Shown: positions 1 to 10,620 of the stretch, piece after piece
Numbering within the stretch: the first letter of the stretch is position 1
Layout: each line of letters opens with the position of its first letter
NCBI GenBank assembly: GCA_037954665.1
Contig: JBBMOL010000018.1
Span: 2,976,001-3,040,000 of the forward strand
Direction of reading: 5' to 3'
DNA from: Laguncularia racemosa
Taxonomy: Eukaryota > Streptophyta > Magnoliopsida > Myrtales > Combretaceae
Length of the DNA stretch: 64,000 nt
The notes under the pieces: model-generated
What the model was told of the DNA's origin: nothing
Database searches by the model: none
Seen by the model: the letters and a program-made list of their open reading frames with translations, nothing else
Translations under genes and position numbers: made by a program

Positions 1-448
1 AGGATGTTTAGGTTTTGGATTAATGGAGTGAACTATCAATAGCCAAATATATAGTCAAATAATTTGTATGAGATGATTATTTTTTGTTGTTTGCATATCG
101 ATCCATTTTAATATGGAATAAATATGTTGATGATCAACTATTTGAACCATTTGTGGATTGAGAAATTAGGATGGATCATCTTCCATTGTTGGGTTGCCTA
201 AATAAATTGATATATTAAATAGGGACATATTATTTGTATCGTATGATGCATTATATTTACTTAACTCATATGTGTTGTGTACACCATATATGTCTATAGT
301 AGCTATATGCCATAGCTCTTCCATTATAGGACTTGTTATTAAAAATGTTTTAGGTATTTGGAGTAAAGTGGGAAAACAAATGCATTTGATTTTTATATAT
401 CTTTACAACCAAAAGGACACACAATAACTCACTCAGCCCTTTAGTAAA
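1..448. other. AT-rich sequence with no recognised gene
   Basis: No reading frame of note and no recognisable repeat boundary was found. The sequence is AT-rich and is not obviously shared with the other R copies in this window, so the left edge of the R repeat is placed at about 449. Confidence 0.4.
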
Positions 449-1101
449 TGCAACCTTATTGTTATGAGAAAAAACAGAGGAATAAAAACAATGGTGAAAT
501 ATTGAAGCAACATCATCAACCAAAAATTAAATCTCTTATCTTTAAAAGAGAAATGCACAATACCTTTGGGTAAAGTAATCATCATTTGAAAATTTTGTCA
601 TGAGTAATAACTTAAGGAGTGAAAAGTTTAACTACAACTTTCAGTAATTAAAAGAGCATTGTATTTTTCTTTTATTTTACTTACTTAAAAATGATTTTTT
701 ACTACTGGCTATAATGTTTTGATTCGTAGACCTCCTATACTATCTTTTCAAAGTCATATTCAATACTTAATATTATTACAAAACAAAGCTTTAAACTTCC
801 TACCTATATACAACCAAATGAAAATAAAATAAATAAATAAAAGTTTCAGACAAAAGAGCAAGATAGACTTTAAAATAGCTATCATCTTTAAACAAACAAA
901 CAAAAAATCAATAAACCACTAACCAAAATATAAATAAATAAACAAAAGAAGCATGCCTACAAACATTAAACCCCATATTAAAAGCTAAAATCCATTAAGT
1001 TTTGTTACAAAAAATTGAACTAAAGAGAAGAGAACACAATAAATTTTGTCGAAACCTTATTTTGTAATAACCTTTGTCACTTAATAGTCACAAATGAAAG
1101 G
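449..1101 (+). repeat. Dispersed repeat R, copy 1, left part
   Basis: From the motif tgcaaccttattg onward this stretch can be aligned by eye with 29537-30180 and 31897-32410. Shared landmarks are the gttatgagaaaaaacagagg stretch and, further on, aaaagaagcatgcc. It encodes nothing recognisable. It continues at 15206, because the Tat/Ogre-type element at 1102-15200 is inserted in it. The R copy at 38508-38738 shows the uninterrupted form atgaaaggga of the target site. The left edge is approximate. Confidence 0.7.
1097..1101. repeat. Target site duplication AAAGG, left
   Basis: AAAGG directly precedes the TG of the 5' LTR and is repeated exactly at 15201-15205 after the CA of the 3' LTR. A 5-bp duplication is what LTR-retrotransposon integrases make. 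Confidence 0.93.
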
Positions 1102-1376
1102 TGTAAACACCCCATTTTTACCCTTTAATTACAAATAATATTTCATTTTTATTTTTTTTATTTTTTATTTTTCTTCTATTTTTCGAAAACGAAGGAAAAA
1201 TAATGAAAAATAAAATAAAATAAATAGGAACAATACACCAATTTTAGAAAATGATGGTAGAACAATAATAAAAGATATTAAATAATTTTTATAAATTTTT
1301 AGAATTTCAAAATAATATAAAAATAATAAAAATTACAACGCTTATATGCAAATTACGTTTAATAAAAAAACATGAA

Positions 1377-1486
1377 AGTGGGTTAGCCCAGCTGGTTCGG
1401 TTACTAGCCTTGAGTGCACGCGACGAGGGTTTGGTTGCGAGTTCGAAACGCGGGAGAGGCACTTTGTGCCATTTTGATTTTTTTTC
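1377..1486 (+). promoter_or_regulatory. tRNA-like Pol III promoter-like module in the 5' LTR
   Basis: TAGCCCAGCTGG at 1384-1395 resembles a Pol III A box (D-arm consensus TRGYNNARNNGG). GAGTTCGAAAC at 1439-1449 resembles a B box (GGTTCGANNCC). They lie 55 bp apart, which is normal for tRNA genes and SINE heads. A short hairpin, GGCAC TTT GTGCC, follows, and then a T-run at 1478-1486 that could stop Pol III. The same arrangement is found at 13516 and 53922. No full tRNA cloverleaf is evident, so this is a derived module and not a tRNA gene. Activity is inferred. Confidence 0.55.
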
Positions 1487-1800
1487 CTTCCAAGTGACAT
1501 GTGGCAACACGTGATTAGACAACGGAATCGTACTCACCCAACGCGTGCTCATCTTCAACCTTCGTCCAAGATCGGCACCAACAGTGGGGAAGGGAAATTC
1601 AACAGTTTTGATTCAATGTTTTTGCACAAATCTAGTAGATTTTTTACTAAAATAAGATAAACACCATCGAATTAACATAATTCTTAACAAAAATCAAAGA
1701 TTTACACAAATCAAAAGGAGATAAAAAATGGGTTCAACTGCAAATTCGATCTAAGCCTATCAGAAGGAAATCTAAGCTTATCAAGCTCGGTTTTTGGAGC

Positions 1801-1810
1801 CTATAAATAG
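1801..1810 (+). promoter_or_regulatory. TATA box of the 5' LTR
   Basis: CTATAAATAG lies about 700 bp into the LTR. The same motif stands at 13939-13948 and 54328-54337 in the related LTRs, which supports it as the core promoter of the element. Confidence 0.7.
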
Positions 1811-2882
1811 GACTCAATGAGAGGAAGTGAGGGCAATGATCAGAAGAGAGAAATACACGAGTTTGAAGCCTTTGCTGGAGTTCTTCAAGCCTCCACTAAT
1901 GACCACTACCAAAACTACCACCAGGAGCGGTCTTCAGTGCAAAGTAACACCACCACTCGACTTTATGCCCTCGAGAACTAGGTTTTAACTCCTCAACCGC
2001 CTTCAACAGCCACCAAGAAGCCGCCGCTGAAGGAGCTCCAATCGCCGTGATCCGATCTGACCCGATCCGACCCTATTCGAACTGATCCAACCTTTGAACT
2101 TTGACCCGTATCTAGGTTAGTCGAATTTTATTTATTTATTTATTATTATAATATGAAAAAAAAATAAAAAATATATATAAATGAAAATTAAAAAGGGAAT
2201 TTTTTTTTGAATATGTTATTAGAATTAGGTTTAGAGTTTTAATAAATAAATAAATTTTTCTATTATAATTAATAGATAAATAAAATCTAAAAAAATAATA
2301 ATAAAATAATTAGAAATTAATAAGAGTTAGATTTATAATTTAATTAAAAAATTAATAAAAATAATAATTGACATTTTTTTTATCACTTAGAAAAATTCTT
2401 TTCAAAACAAAAAAAAATAATACATAAATAAATATATATATATCTAATTGATCTTTTAGAGATTTTAGTATTAGAAAAGAAAATAATAAAAAAAGAGGGT
2501 TAAAGCTTTTTTCATAAAAAGCGAACAATGGTTTGTTTGATCTCGAATAGAGAGTATGTAAGCACCCTTATGGGACAACTCTAAAAAAAAAAAAAAAATC
2601 ATTTTCCAAATCATTATTAGTGTAATTATTATATTATTTTTTTTCTAATACCTTCTTATATATATATAAAAGATATTAGAACATGACTCGGATTTCATAA
2701 AGAGAAGGTGGTAACTTTAGGGTTTTAATAGGATAGCTCCCAAGTCGAGAATCTCTTATTTTTCTTTCTTCTTTTTCTTTTCAAAAAAATAAAAAGAGAA
2801 AATTTCGTCGACTAGTTGTCTAAATTAGAATTAATTCACTCAATTGATTCTAATTCAATAATTTTTCCCAACTCAAGTTAGG

Positions 2883-2892
2883 TGGTGACTCT
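2883..2892 (+). other. PBS-like motif inside the LTR
   Basis: TGGTGACTCT lies 122 bp before the LTR end. The counterparts at 15077 and 55685 read TGGCGACTCC, which is how the primer-binding site of Tat/Ogre elements begins as I recall it. It may mark a former LTR end. Confidence 0.45.
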
Positions 2893-3008
2893 AAATAAAT
2901 AAATAAATTTCCTAGTTCAAGTCGAGAATTTATATTGGATGAGCATAGGATCTAATATGAATTAGATTAGGGAGATAATATAAAATTTTAAAATTAGACT
3001 CGATAAGA

Positions 3009-3026
3009 TGGTGCCTCTGCTGGGGA
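3009..3026 (+). promoter_or_regulatory. Primer-binding site
   Basis: TGGTGCCTCTGCTGGGGA begins three bases after the 5' LTR. It differs at three positions from the TGGCGACTCCGCTGGGGA form that I recall for Tat/Ogre elements (thought to pair with tRNA-Arg). Its position and its TGG start fit priming of minus-strand DNA synthesis. Confidence 0.75.
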
Positions 3027-3551
3027 CCCACAATAGGCTAGCCACCTAAACCTTCTGAAATCATCATTTCTATATATCTTTTATTAACCCTTACATTGTG
3101 AAATATTGTTGATCCTAATGTTCATATCTATTCTTGATTCAGGGATTTAGTAAAGTTTGTTTTTTTATCTTATTATTGCTATTAAGTTTCAATGCATGCA
3201 ATTGTGTGATTAGATATGGTCGGACCTAAGCCGTCTTAGGACCATAGGATGGGGGGCCATTGTGTAGGTTCTAGGCGAAGTGAAATAATCACCGTTCGAG
3301 GCTAATTGGGCTTCCCCACCCGATGCTTTGATATAGCCTGAGATCCATTTCTTCAATAATGTGGGAGGCCATAGAGCTTAGAGACCTTTTAGAACCCACC
3401 TGCCTTGCATGCATGAAGTCATGGGCTGGCAAATGACTAATGATATAATTTCCCTGTTCTTTTTCTTTTTTGGAGTTTAGATACATTTACCTATAAGAGA
3501 ATTATTGATATTTTCATTTGTAATTAGAATTTCCTATTGTAATCCTAATAG

Positions 3552-5073
3552 ATGGCTAATGCTGTAATTGACCATCTCCTTCATAAGGAAATCTAGGTCT
3601 GTAAGCCTTTAGATCCAAAATTGGTGCTAGACCATTGGTTCACCTTGTACAACCCTAAGGAACAGGCCTTCATCTAGGGAAAGATAGGGCCCATCCTCTC
3701 ATTAATGAAGATAGAAATCAATTTGCCTTTGATTCGGGTTGTCTTACAACTTTGGGAAATTGAGCACACAGCTTTCTTTATTGGGCCACATGAGATCAAA
3801 CCAACTCTAAAGGAATATACTCAACTTCTGCAAGCCCTCTCACTTGCCAACGGAGTGTATGTGCCGGATCTAGAGGTTGGGTTAGTCGATATTTTCAGTA
3901 GACTCCTGGGCATTAGTAAAATAGTGATCAACCGAACATTGGAAAATAACAATGGATATTGCCTCCGAATGGATGAATTGGAGGCTTAGTTCATAGCTCG
4001 GTGTAATGATGGGAGTAGGAGAGACATCTTATGTGGAGATCCCAAGAGTTACAAGCAAAGATGGGTTTATGCTTTCATCCTGATAACATTTGCAACTATC
4101 ATTTTTCCTATTAGGATCTTTTACATCCACTATAGGGTTGTAGAGTTAGTGTTTCAGTTCTTGGAAGGAAAGTCTTATATCTCGGCTCTACTAGCTGAAC
4201 AATTCGAAATTTGAATTTTATGAAGAAGAAGGCCCATGGAATCCTCTAGTCAAACATTAACATCATCTTAATTTGGTTTGTGAGCCATCTCAAATGCTTC
4301 GATTTGAACATGGTCAGGAAATCATTAGCCCAGCAAGTAGACCTTGTAGATTCCTGCATAGAAAGAATGAAGCTGCCCAGTGATCTTTTTAGCCATAGTT
4401 AGGTAGAAGTACTCAAAGGTTTTAGTGCCAACGACATCTTTTGGACTACTAGGTGGAGTTGCTGCAATAAAGTCATCCTAACATGCAGGAACCTTCAAGC
4501 TGTTCCATTGATTGGTATCAATGGGTGCACAAGTTATCATCCAAACTCAGTGGTCTATCAACTTGGTACTATCCAAGACATAGTTTACAAGCCATCATTG
4601 GAAGGAATCAAGTTTGAATACCAAGATCCGAGCAAGTTGGTGGCTGAGAAAATCACCAAGCTAGTTTCAAAGCCTTATAAGAAGCCGAAATTGAGAGCCT
4701 TAATAAAAACCTCGGAGATTAGGATGGGGAAGTAGGCAAACACCAAGCTACAAGAGATTTTGTGATCAACCAATTATACTAAACAGGAGAAAGGGTGTAT
4801 CGGGTCCCGGATTTCACTCGGCCTGCGTCGAACAACCTGGGTGCAGAAATGAAAACTTATATAAAGCATGTTAAAGCTTAGATGGAAGTCCACTTTAAGG
4901 TTGCAGAATACAAAAAGGACATCTAGAAAAGTAGATTCAAGGAGTCTAACCAAAGAAACAAAGCCCTGGAAGCTCAACTAGAGAACACTCAGGCGAGAGT
5001 TAGAGAATTAGAAGCTATCATCAACGAAGAACCAACACGCACGCAGCTGAAGAAGAAGAAGTCTAGGAATTAG
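3552..5073 (+). pseudogene. ORF1 of the Tat/Ogre-type element (function unknown), degraded
   Basis: This reading frame lies between the PBS and gag, where Ogre elements have an extra ORF1. It opens MANAVIDHLLHKEI at 3552. The best-kept part, 3705-3989, has the pattern NLPLIRVVLQLWE...FIGPHEIKPTLKEYTQLL, which resembles a plant domain of unknown function seen in such ORFs (DUF7745-like, from memory). It goes on through RWVYAFILITFATIIFPI. At about 4508 the frame changes. The tail (about 4930-5070) is charged and coiled-coil-like, with NKALEAQLENTQARVRELEA, and it ends in lysines before TAG at 5071. Several in-frame stops occur; the one after DELEA at 3987 probably replaces a Gln codon. The role of ORF1 proteins is unknown. 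Confidence 0.75.
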
Positions 5074-5326
5074 AAAGATAGACCAATTTGTTTCTTTCCT
5101 TTTTATGTTTTCAAAGTACTAAACTCCAAGTTTGCAATATTAATAAAATTTCAGTATTATATCATTAATCAAATGCTAGCCCCTTATTCTCTTAATCATC
5201 TATGTGATACATGCATCATATTTATAAACATACATCAGCTAAGTAAATGCTTACCAGGTATTAAAGATAACTTCTAAACAACCAAACCCTTCAAGGAGTC
5301 CAATCTACACCCGCTCCAAAACTAAG

Positions 5327-7593
5327 ATGGCTAGCAGTGGCAACAACAATGACCATCATGACAACACCAACGTAGATGCCACCTTAATCCAAGGATCATA
5401 TCCCTAAAACAAACGGTCCAACAATTGGTTGCGTAAGTCTATCTCTTGACAGAAAGAATTGGCCTCATTCGTAGTACCCAACCTACTCATGAGGAACATT
5501 CAGGAGCTCGAAAGGGAAAGGTAGTGGAAAATCAACCACTAGAATATGAGGAAATCAACTCTTACCTCAACCTTACATTCGAATATGAACCAAAAGTCAA
5601 TTCGATCTAACCTCAAATGATATAAAAAAGGGAAATGAAAGACAGACAAAAGGAGATAGAAAAGAAGCTCTTCCAACAATTAGCAGACAAAATGAAGACC
5701 TTGGAAGGACCTAACAGTTTCAAGCAAACCAGCATCACTAGTCTACTAGTCTGTAGGGAAGAAGCCTATCTAGAAATGTTTAAGGTCCCAAAATTTGAAA
5801 AATATGATGGCACTAGTTGTCCTAAGATGCATATAAGGCTATATGTGCGGAAAATGAGTAAATGCACACAATATGACCAACTCATGGTCCAAAATTTCTA
5901 AGATAGCCTTACAGGTCCTACTCTCATCTAGTATGCACACTTAGATCTTAACCAAGTCAACACTTGGGAAAAACTCGCTTGTGCATTTTATAAGCAGTAT
6001 AAGTTTAACATCGAGGTTGCCCCTTCGGTAATAGACCTAGGAAGCCTTTGGAAAAGACACAACAATTCCTTTAAAGAATGCAGCCTACGTTGGAGGGCTC
6101 AAGCTACTAGGGTAACAACCCCAATTTAAAAGAAGTTGACACTCATATTTGTCAACACCTTAGAAAAGATTTACTTCGCACATCTAATGGGACAAACACC
6201 ATCTAGCTTTGCAGAGATAGTAGCACCAGGATGCCGGATAGAAAATGCCATCACATCTAGGAAACTTTAGATTATCGACCCTCCTAGAGTTGCATCATCT
6301 CCAAGACCTATGGGAGGTAGTAAAGCCAAAGAATCTACCGTTAGTACGGTTAATTCTAGCAAGGTTGACAAAGTTGGGTCTCGTGTAACATTCTAAGCAA
6401 CAAACACCCCAATCCAGTAATCGCCAATGAATTAGGCCCAAGCTACGAGAGCCGCAAGACAATTCACTCCAATACCTATCCCAATCAGCCAGGTTTTTGC
6501 TCGATTACAAGCAGATAATATGATTAGCTTTGAGATCCCCAACGATAGATATAGGCCAAGGAATTCTGATCCCAACCTCAAATGTAAGTATTATATGAGG
6601 TAAGAATGACATTCCATAGACAAATATTAGAGGATTCAGAACAAAATCCAAAACCTAATTGATGTAGGGATAATGCTGTTAGATTTTGTCAATGCACCAA
6701 TACCCAATGTCAGCACTAATCGCCTACCTAACCACAAGCCTATAATTAACATAATCACATTTGAAGAGCTGAACTCCAAATAAAAGGAGCCCCCAAAACT
6801 AGCAAATGCAATAGCACGGCAAGCAAATTGCCCGAACAAAGTCTCAAATAAAGCCCTTATATCACAGTTAAAGAAGAGGTGGTTAGCCAAAGACCTGACA
6901 GTTAACACCCTAGGTGAATCACATGGGAGGTTTGAGTAACTAGTAAATTACTCATTCACCCCAACAGCTTATGGACAGCCTAATGGGTGGGGACCTGAAT
7001 TTGAAAAGGAGGATAACCCACCAAAGGAGAAAAATGAGTCTGTGAACATGATTAGATCAGACCCAAAGCCAACAATTATAAGATGTTATGAGGGACAAGT
7101 GATAAAGTTGAAAATCCCAAAGAAGAAATATGTGTTTAATGTCCCAATACCCTCAAAAAAGTATAAAGCAGCACCGTTCGACTATTAGGCCCTTAATAAG
7201 GAAAAGTCTTCTATTATAGGAGGAATCACCCATTCGAGAAGGGTTTATGATCCTAGAAACAAGACCTCCGCTGAAGAGCCTAATACCGAATTGGAAAAAG
7301 AAGAAGAAGAGGGGCTCCCCACATTCATGAAGATGATCAAATCAAGTAAATACAAGATCATGGAACAACTCAATACAGTTCCAACCCAAATATCACTTAT
7401 GGGCCTTCTCATGACATCCAAGCCTCACCAAGAAGCACTCTTCAAAGTGCTCAAACAAGTCAGGGTACCAAAAGGCATCGCAATAGAAAGGCTGAGCCAT
7501 GTCGCAGATTTAATCTTCACTGTAGACCAAAATCTTTCTCCCCCGAAGAACTTGGAGAGGATGGAGACCAACACACAAAACCACTTTTCATAG
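5327..7593 (+). pseudogene. gag of the Tat/Ogre-type element, degraded
   Basis: The capsid and nucleocapsid precursor would build the virus-like particle in the cytoplasm. The likely start is ATG at 5327 (MASSGNNNDHHDNTN). A frame change before 5635 leads into the retrotransposon gag core: FKVPKFEKYDGTSCPKMH, then DLNQVNTWEKLACAFYKQYK and SFKECSLRWRAQAT. A damaged zinc-knuckle region with CKYYM and IQNKIQNLIDVGI lies near 6580-6670. The C-terminal part, 7291-7593, includes YKIMEQLNTVPTQISLMGLL and leads to the protease. Stops are frequent, and many stand where Gln or Trp would be expected, for example LI-stop-YAHL at 5929. The length of about 750 codons is normal for the lineage. Confidence 0.85.
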
Positions 7594-7599
7594 TGGTAA

Positions 7600-7865
7600 A
7601 ATGTAACAACACAATAATCTCCTGAGTCCTCATAGACAATAGATCTTCCCTCAATGTGTGCCCTTTAGCTACTCTCAATCTATTGGGAGTTGACATGAGC
7701 AATATCAAGCCAAGTTCAATAGTGGTTAGAGCCTTTAACGGTTCCAAGAGGGAGATAGTAGGGGAAATCAACTTACCAGTAGAGATTGGTCCACAAGTGT
7801 TCAACATCCCATTTCAATTCCTCGATATACCAAGATCTTTCAATCTACTACTAGGAAGGCCATGA
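7600..7865 (+). pseudogene. Aspartic protease domain of the Tat/Ogre-type element, inactive
   Basis: The domain would cleave the Gag-Pol polyprotein. VLIDNRSSLNVCPLATLNLL holds the active site: the Asp codon is at 7635-7637, but the Gly of the D-x-G triad is Arg (AGA at 7641-7643), a single G-to-A change from GGA. Then follow RAFNGSKREIVGEINLPVEI, FQFLDIPRSFNLLLGRP and the typical IHNARAIPS. A TGA at 7863 replaces the expected Trp of GRPWIH. The protease is in another frame than gag, so a frameshift lies between 7593 and 7656. The reading frame continues past the stop as a spacer to about 8219. Confidence 0.85.
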
Positions 7866-8219
7866 ATACACAATGCAAGAGCCATACCCTCGAGTCTCCA
7901 CCAGTAGGTCAAGTTCATAGCGAATGGTCAAATAATCACAGTATTTAGTGAATAGGATTATGCCATCTACAAGGAAACAGCTATACCCTACATCGGGGAG
8001 GATGATCCTGAGGATTTAGGGCTCCAAATGTTCGATGAAGTAGGCATGGTCATAAGCAAGGAGGGGCATCAGTTCAAAGAGGAGCAGCTAGGGACATTTG
8101 GACTAGGGTATGTTCCTACCTTCAAAGAAGAAGCTCAAGTAAGAGGTATCAAAAGCAGAAGGAAAGGGAAGTTGAATGATACCAAGATGCATTTTCCACC
8201 CCTTCAACAAACTTTTTAG

Positions 8220-8530
8220 CGGTCGGCTATCACTCAAGAGCTAAGGATGATCTGAGCTAATGTCAACAATGAGGGCTCAGCCTCTCATGCGTCCAGTCAA
8301 CATCCAACTCTTAACAATTGGTTTTCTTATTCTCTTAATAGCACTAGGTCAGCTCAAGAATATGAAACAATTATTGAACAAAATTCCATTGTGGTTATCA
8401 TTTCAATGATGTTTAAATTCTTCAAATAAAATACCAATAAATTGCAATTTATTTCTTTTAATTATATATACTTTCACCTCACTTTCCCCACCAATTCCCT
8501 ACTGTCAAACATCAGGAACATTTCGTGTAG
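8220..8530 (+). other. Spacer between protease and RT; possible intron position
   Basis: No conserved protein is seen here. Ogre elements are reported to carry an intron between protease and reverse transcriptase. This stretch is in the right place, has a pyrimidine-rich run near 8472-8505 and a possible acceptor TTCGTGTAG at about 8522-8530. No donor could be fixed by eye. Confidence 0.35.
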
Positions 8531-10216
8531 GTATGTAATGAAAACATTGATATCATTTCTGACTATGTTGGGTCAGTTGTTGGGAGCGATATCCTTAACC
8601 ATGAAGTGATACAAGAAAGTTGGCAAAAACATGAATAAGGTAAAATCTTGATCGATGAGCTAATGGAAACAGTTAATCTAGGAAGCAAAGAAGAGCCTAA
8701 AATTATGGCTAATTTGAGTAGCGAGCAAAAGCGCGAGATAACGGAATTATTGACTAAATATGCAAATGTATTCACCCGGTCCTATGGCGACATGCTAGGG
8801 CTTGATCAATCAATAGTGGTTCACAAGTTACCCACAAGAGAAAATGTCAAACCTAAAAAACAAAAATTGAGAAGATTTAGGCCTGACATCTTATTAAAAA
8901 TTAAAGAGGAAATTAAGAAGCTGCTAGAAGTGGGATTCACCGAGGTATCAAACCACCCAAAATGGGTAGCAAACATAGTCCATGTTCTAAAGAAGAATGG
9001 GAAAGTACGAGTATGCGTAAACTTCCAAGACTTGAATCAAGCTATGCCTAAAGACAATTTCCCTGTACCTTATATAGATGTCTTAGTAGATAATACCGCA
9101 GGAAATCATCTCTTCTGATTTATGGATGGTTTCTCAAAATATAATTAGATAAAAATGGTAGAAGAAGATAAGACCAAGAAAACCTTTATCATAACATGAG
9201 GAACTTTATGTTACAAAGTTATGCCTTTCGATTTGAAGAATGTTGGGGCGACGTATCAGAGAGCCATGGTTGCGATACTTCATGACATGATGCATCGAGA
9301 AGTTGAAGTATACGTCAACGATATAATAGCTAAATCCAAAAGAGAAGAAAGCCATGCGGTCATCCTAAGGAAGTTATTCAAGCGATTGAGAAAGTTTCAA
9401 CTGAAGTTAAACCCAGAAAAATATACTTTTGGTATCACAACGGGCAAGCAATTAGGGTTTATCATAAGTTGAGAAGGTATTAAAATTAACCCTAACAAAG
9501 TAAAAGCCATATTGGAAATGTCCTCTCCATGCACTATCAAGGAGGTGAGAGGTCTATTGGGAAAGTTATATTACATAGCCCATTTCATCTCACAACTCAC
9601 GGATAATTGCCGTCTACTATTCCGTCTGCTGAAAAAGAACGTTATAATGGAATGCGACGATGAATGCAAAGAGGCGTTTAAAACGATTAGGGATTACCTT
9701 ACGAATCCCCCAGTCTTAATAGTCCTAAAACAAGGGAAACTCTTATTTTTGTACCTCACGATACTCCCTAAATCCATGAGGTGCATGCTAAGGCAAAAGG
9801 ACAAAGAAGGGAGGGAATGGTCCATATACTACATAAGTAAAAAGTTCACGGATAGGGAATAGAGGTATTCTAAAATATAAAGGACTTGTGCTTTGGTTTG
9901 GGTTATGCATCGGTTGAGACAGTATACCCTCTACTATCCTATTGAATTATTAACAAGACATGATCCTTTAAAATACTTGGAAGAGAAGCCCATTTTGTTA
10001 TGAAGAATCTCCAAATGGAAAATGCTCCTATCAAAATTTGATATCACATATATAAATCAAAATTCAATGAAAGGGCAATCGTTAGAAAATCAATTGGCAG
10101 AACACCCAATTGAGGGAGATCTCCAAGGATCACAGGCTCAATTCCCTGATGAAAACATACTAATGGTCGAGGGTGAGCCAACAAAAGAATATAAGATAGA
10201 GCAAAGCCCTAAATAG
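8531..10216 (+). pseudogene. Reverse transcriptase and RNase H of the Tat/Ogre-type element, degraded
   Basis: The domain would copy element RNA to DNA inside the particle. In one frame with stops come a leader (IQESWQKHE, MIDELMETVNLGSKEEPK), then the RT palm and fingers: RRFRPDILLKIKEEIKKLL, VRVCVNFQDLNQAMPKDNFP, FMDGFSKYN with the first catalytic Asp, GTLCYKVMPFDLKNVGATYQ, and VYVNDIIAKSK. The YVDD box reads YVND: the codon at 9317-9319 is AAC instead of GAC. The connection and RNase H part follows from about 9512, with CTIKEVRGLLGKLYYIAHFI, WSIYYISKKFTDRE, LRQYTLYYPIELLTRHDPLK and WKMLLSKFDITYI. In-frame stops at 9116 (TGA), 9146 (TAG) and 9197 (TGA) fall where Ser, Gln and Trp are expected. 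Confidence 0.93.
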
Positions 10217-10219
10217 AAG

Positions 10220-10620
10220 ATGTTATTTGATGGAGCTGCCAATGTATTTGGTTGTGGGATTGAGGTAGTACTAACATCACTAGAAGGAACACAATTCCCC
10301 TCAGCAACGAGACTTACATTTCCATATACTAATAACATTGCAGAGTATGAGGTGTGTATCTTTGGCCTCAAAATGGCTCGCCATATGGAAATCCGTGAAT
10401 TGGATGTATAAGGAGATTCCTCACTCATCATACTACAAACATAAGGGGAATACAAAACTAAGGACCTCAAATTGGTGCTATACCATCAACATTTGATAGA
10501 GCCGATGGATGAATTCGAGGCAGTCACCTTCACATACATCCCCAGGACTCAAAATCAATTTGCAAATGCCCTCGCCACACTAACATCTATGATTCAACTA
10601 ACAGGAGGAGTTAAAGTCTA
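10220..10620 (+). pseudogene. Second, archaeal-type RNase H (aRNH), diagnostic of the Tat lineage
   Basis: MLFDGAANVFGCGIEVVL begins at 10220. Catalytic candidates are Asp in LFDGA (10229), Glu in AEYE (10349) and Asp in GDSSL (10415). The fourth, expected as Asp in QFADALATL, is Asn (AAT at 10565). Two stops lie around GDSSLIILQT. This second RNase H next to the ordinary one is a hallmark of Tat/Ogre elements and is thought to help remove the RNA strand or polypurine primers. It lies in frame between the RNase H and the integrase. Confidence 0.88.

Larger units (their letters stand above)
1102..3005 (+). repeat. 5' LTR of the Tat/Ogre-type element
   Basis: The LTR starts TGTAAACACCCC and ends ttagactcgata. 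It matches 13240-15200 along its length and, more distantly, the solo LTR at 53652-55807. It contains a tRNA-like module near 1384-1486, a TATA box at 1801, a conserved block gtttgatctcgaata...gtaagcaccc near 2535-2570, and a PBS-like site at 2883. The terminal CA has become TA. Confidence 0.92.

Noticed and set aside
1377..1470. Genuine tRNA gene
   Set aside because: A and B boxes are present, but I cannot fold an acceptor stem and an anticodon arm. The copies lie inside LTRs. Kept only as a tRNA-like module.
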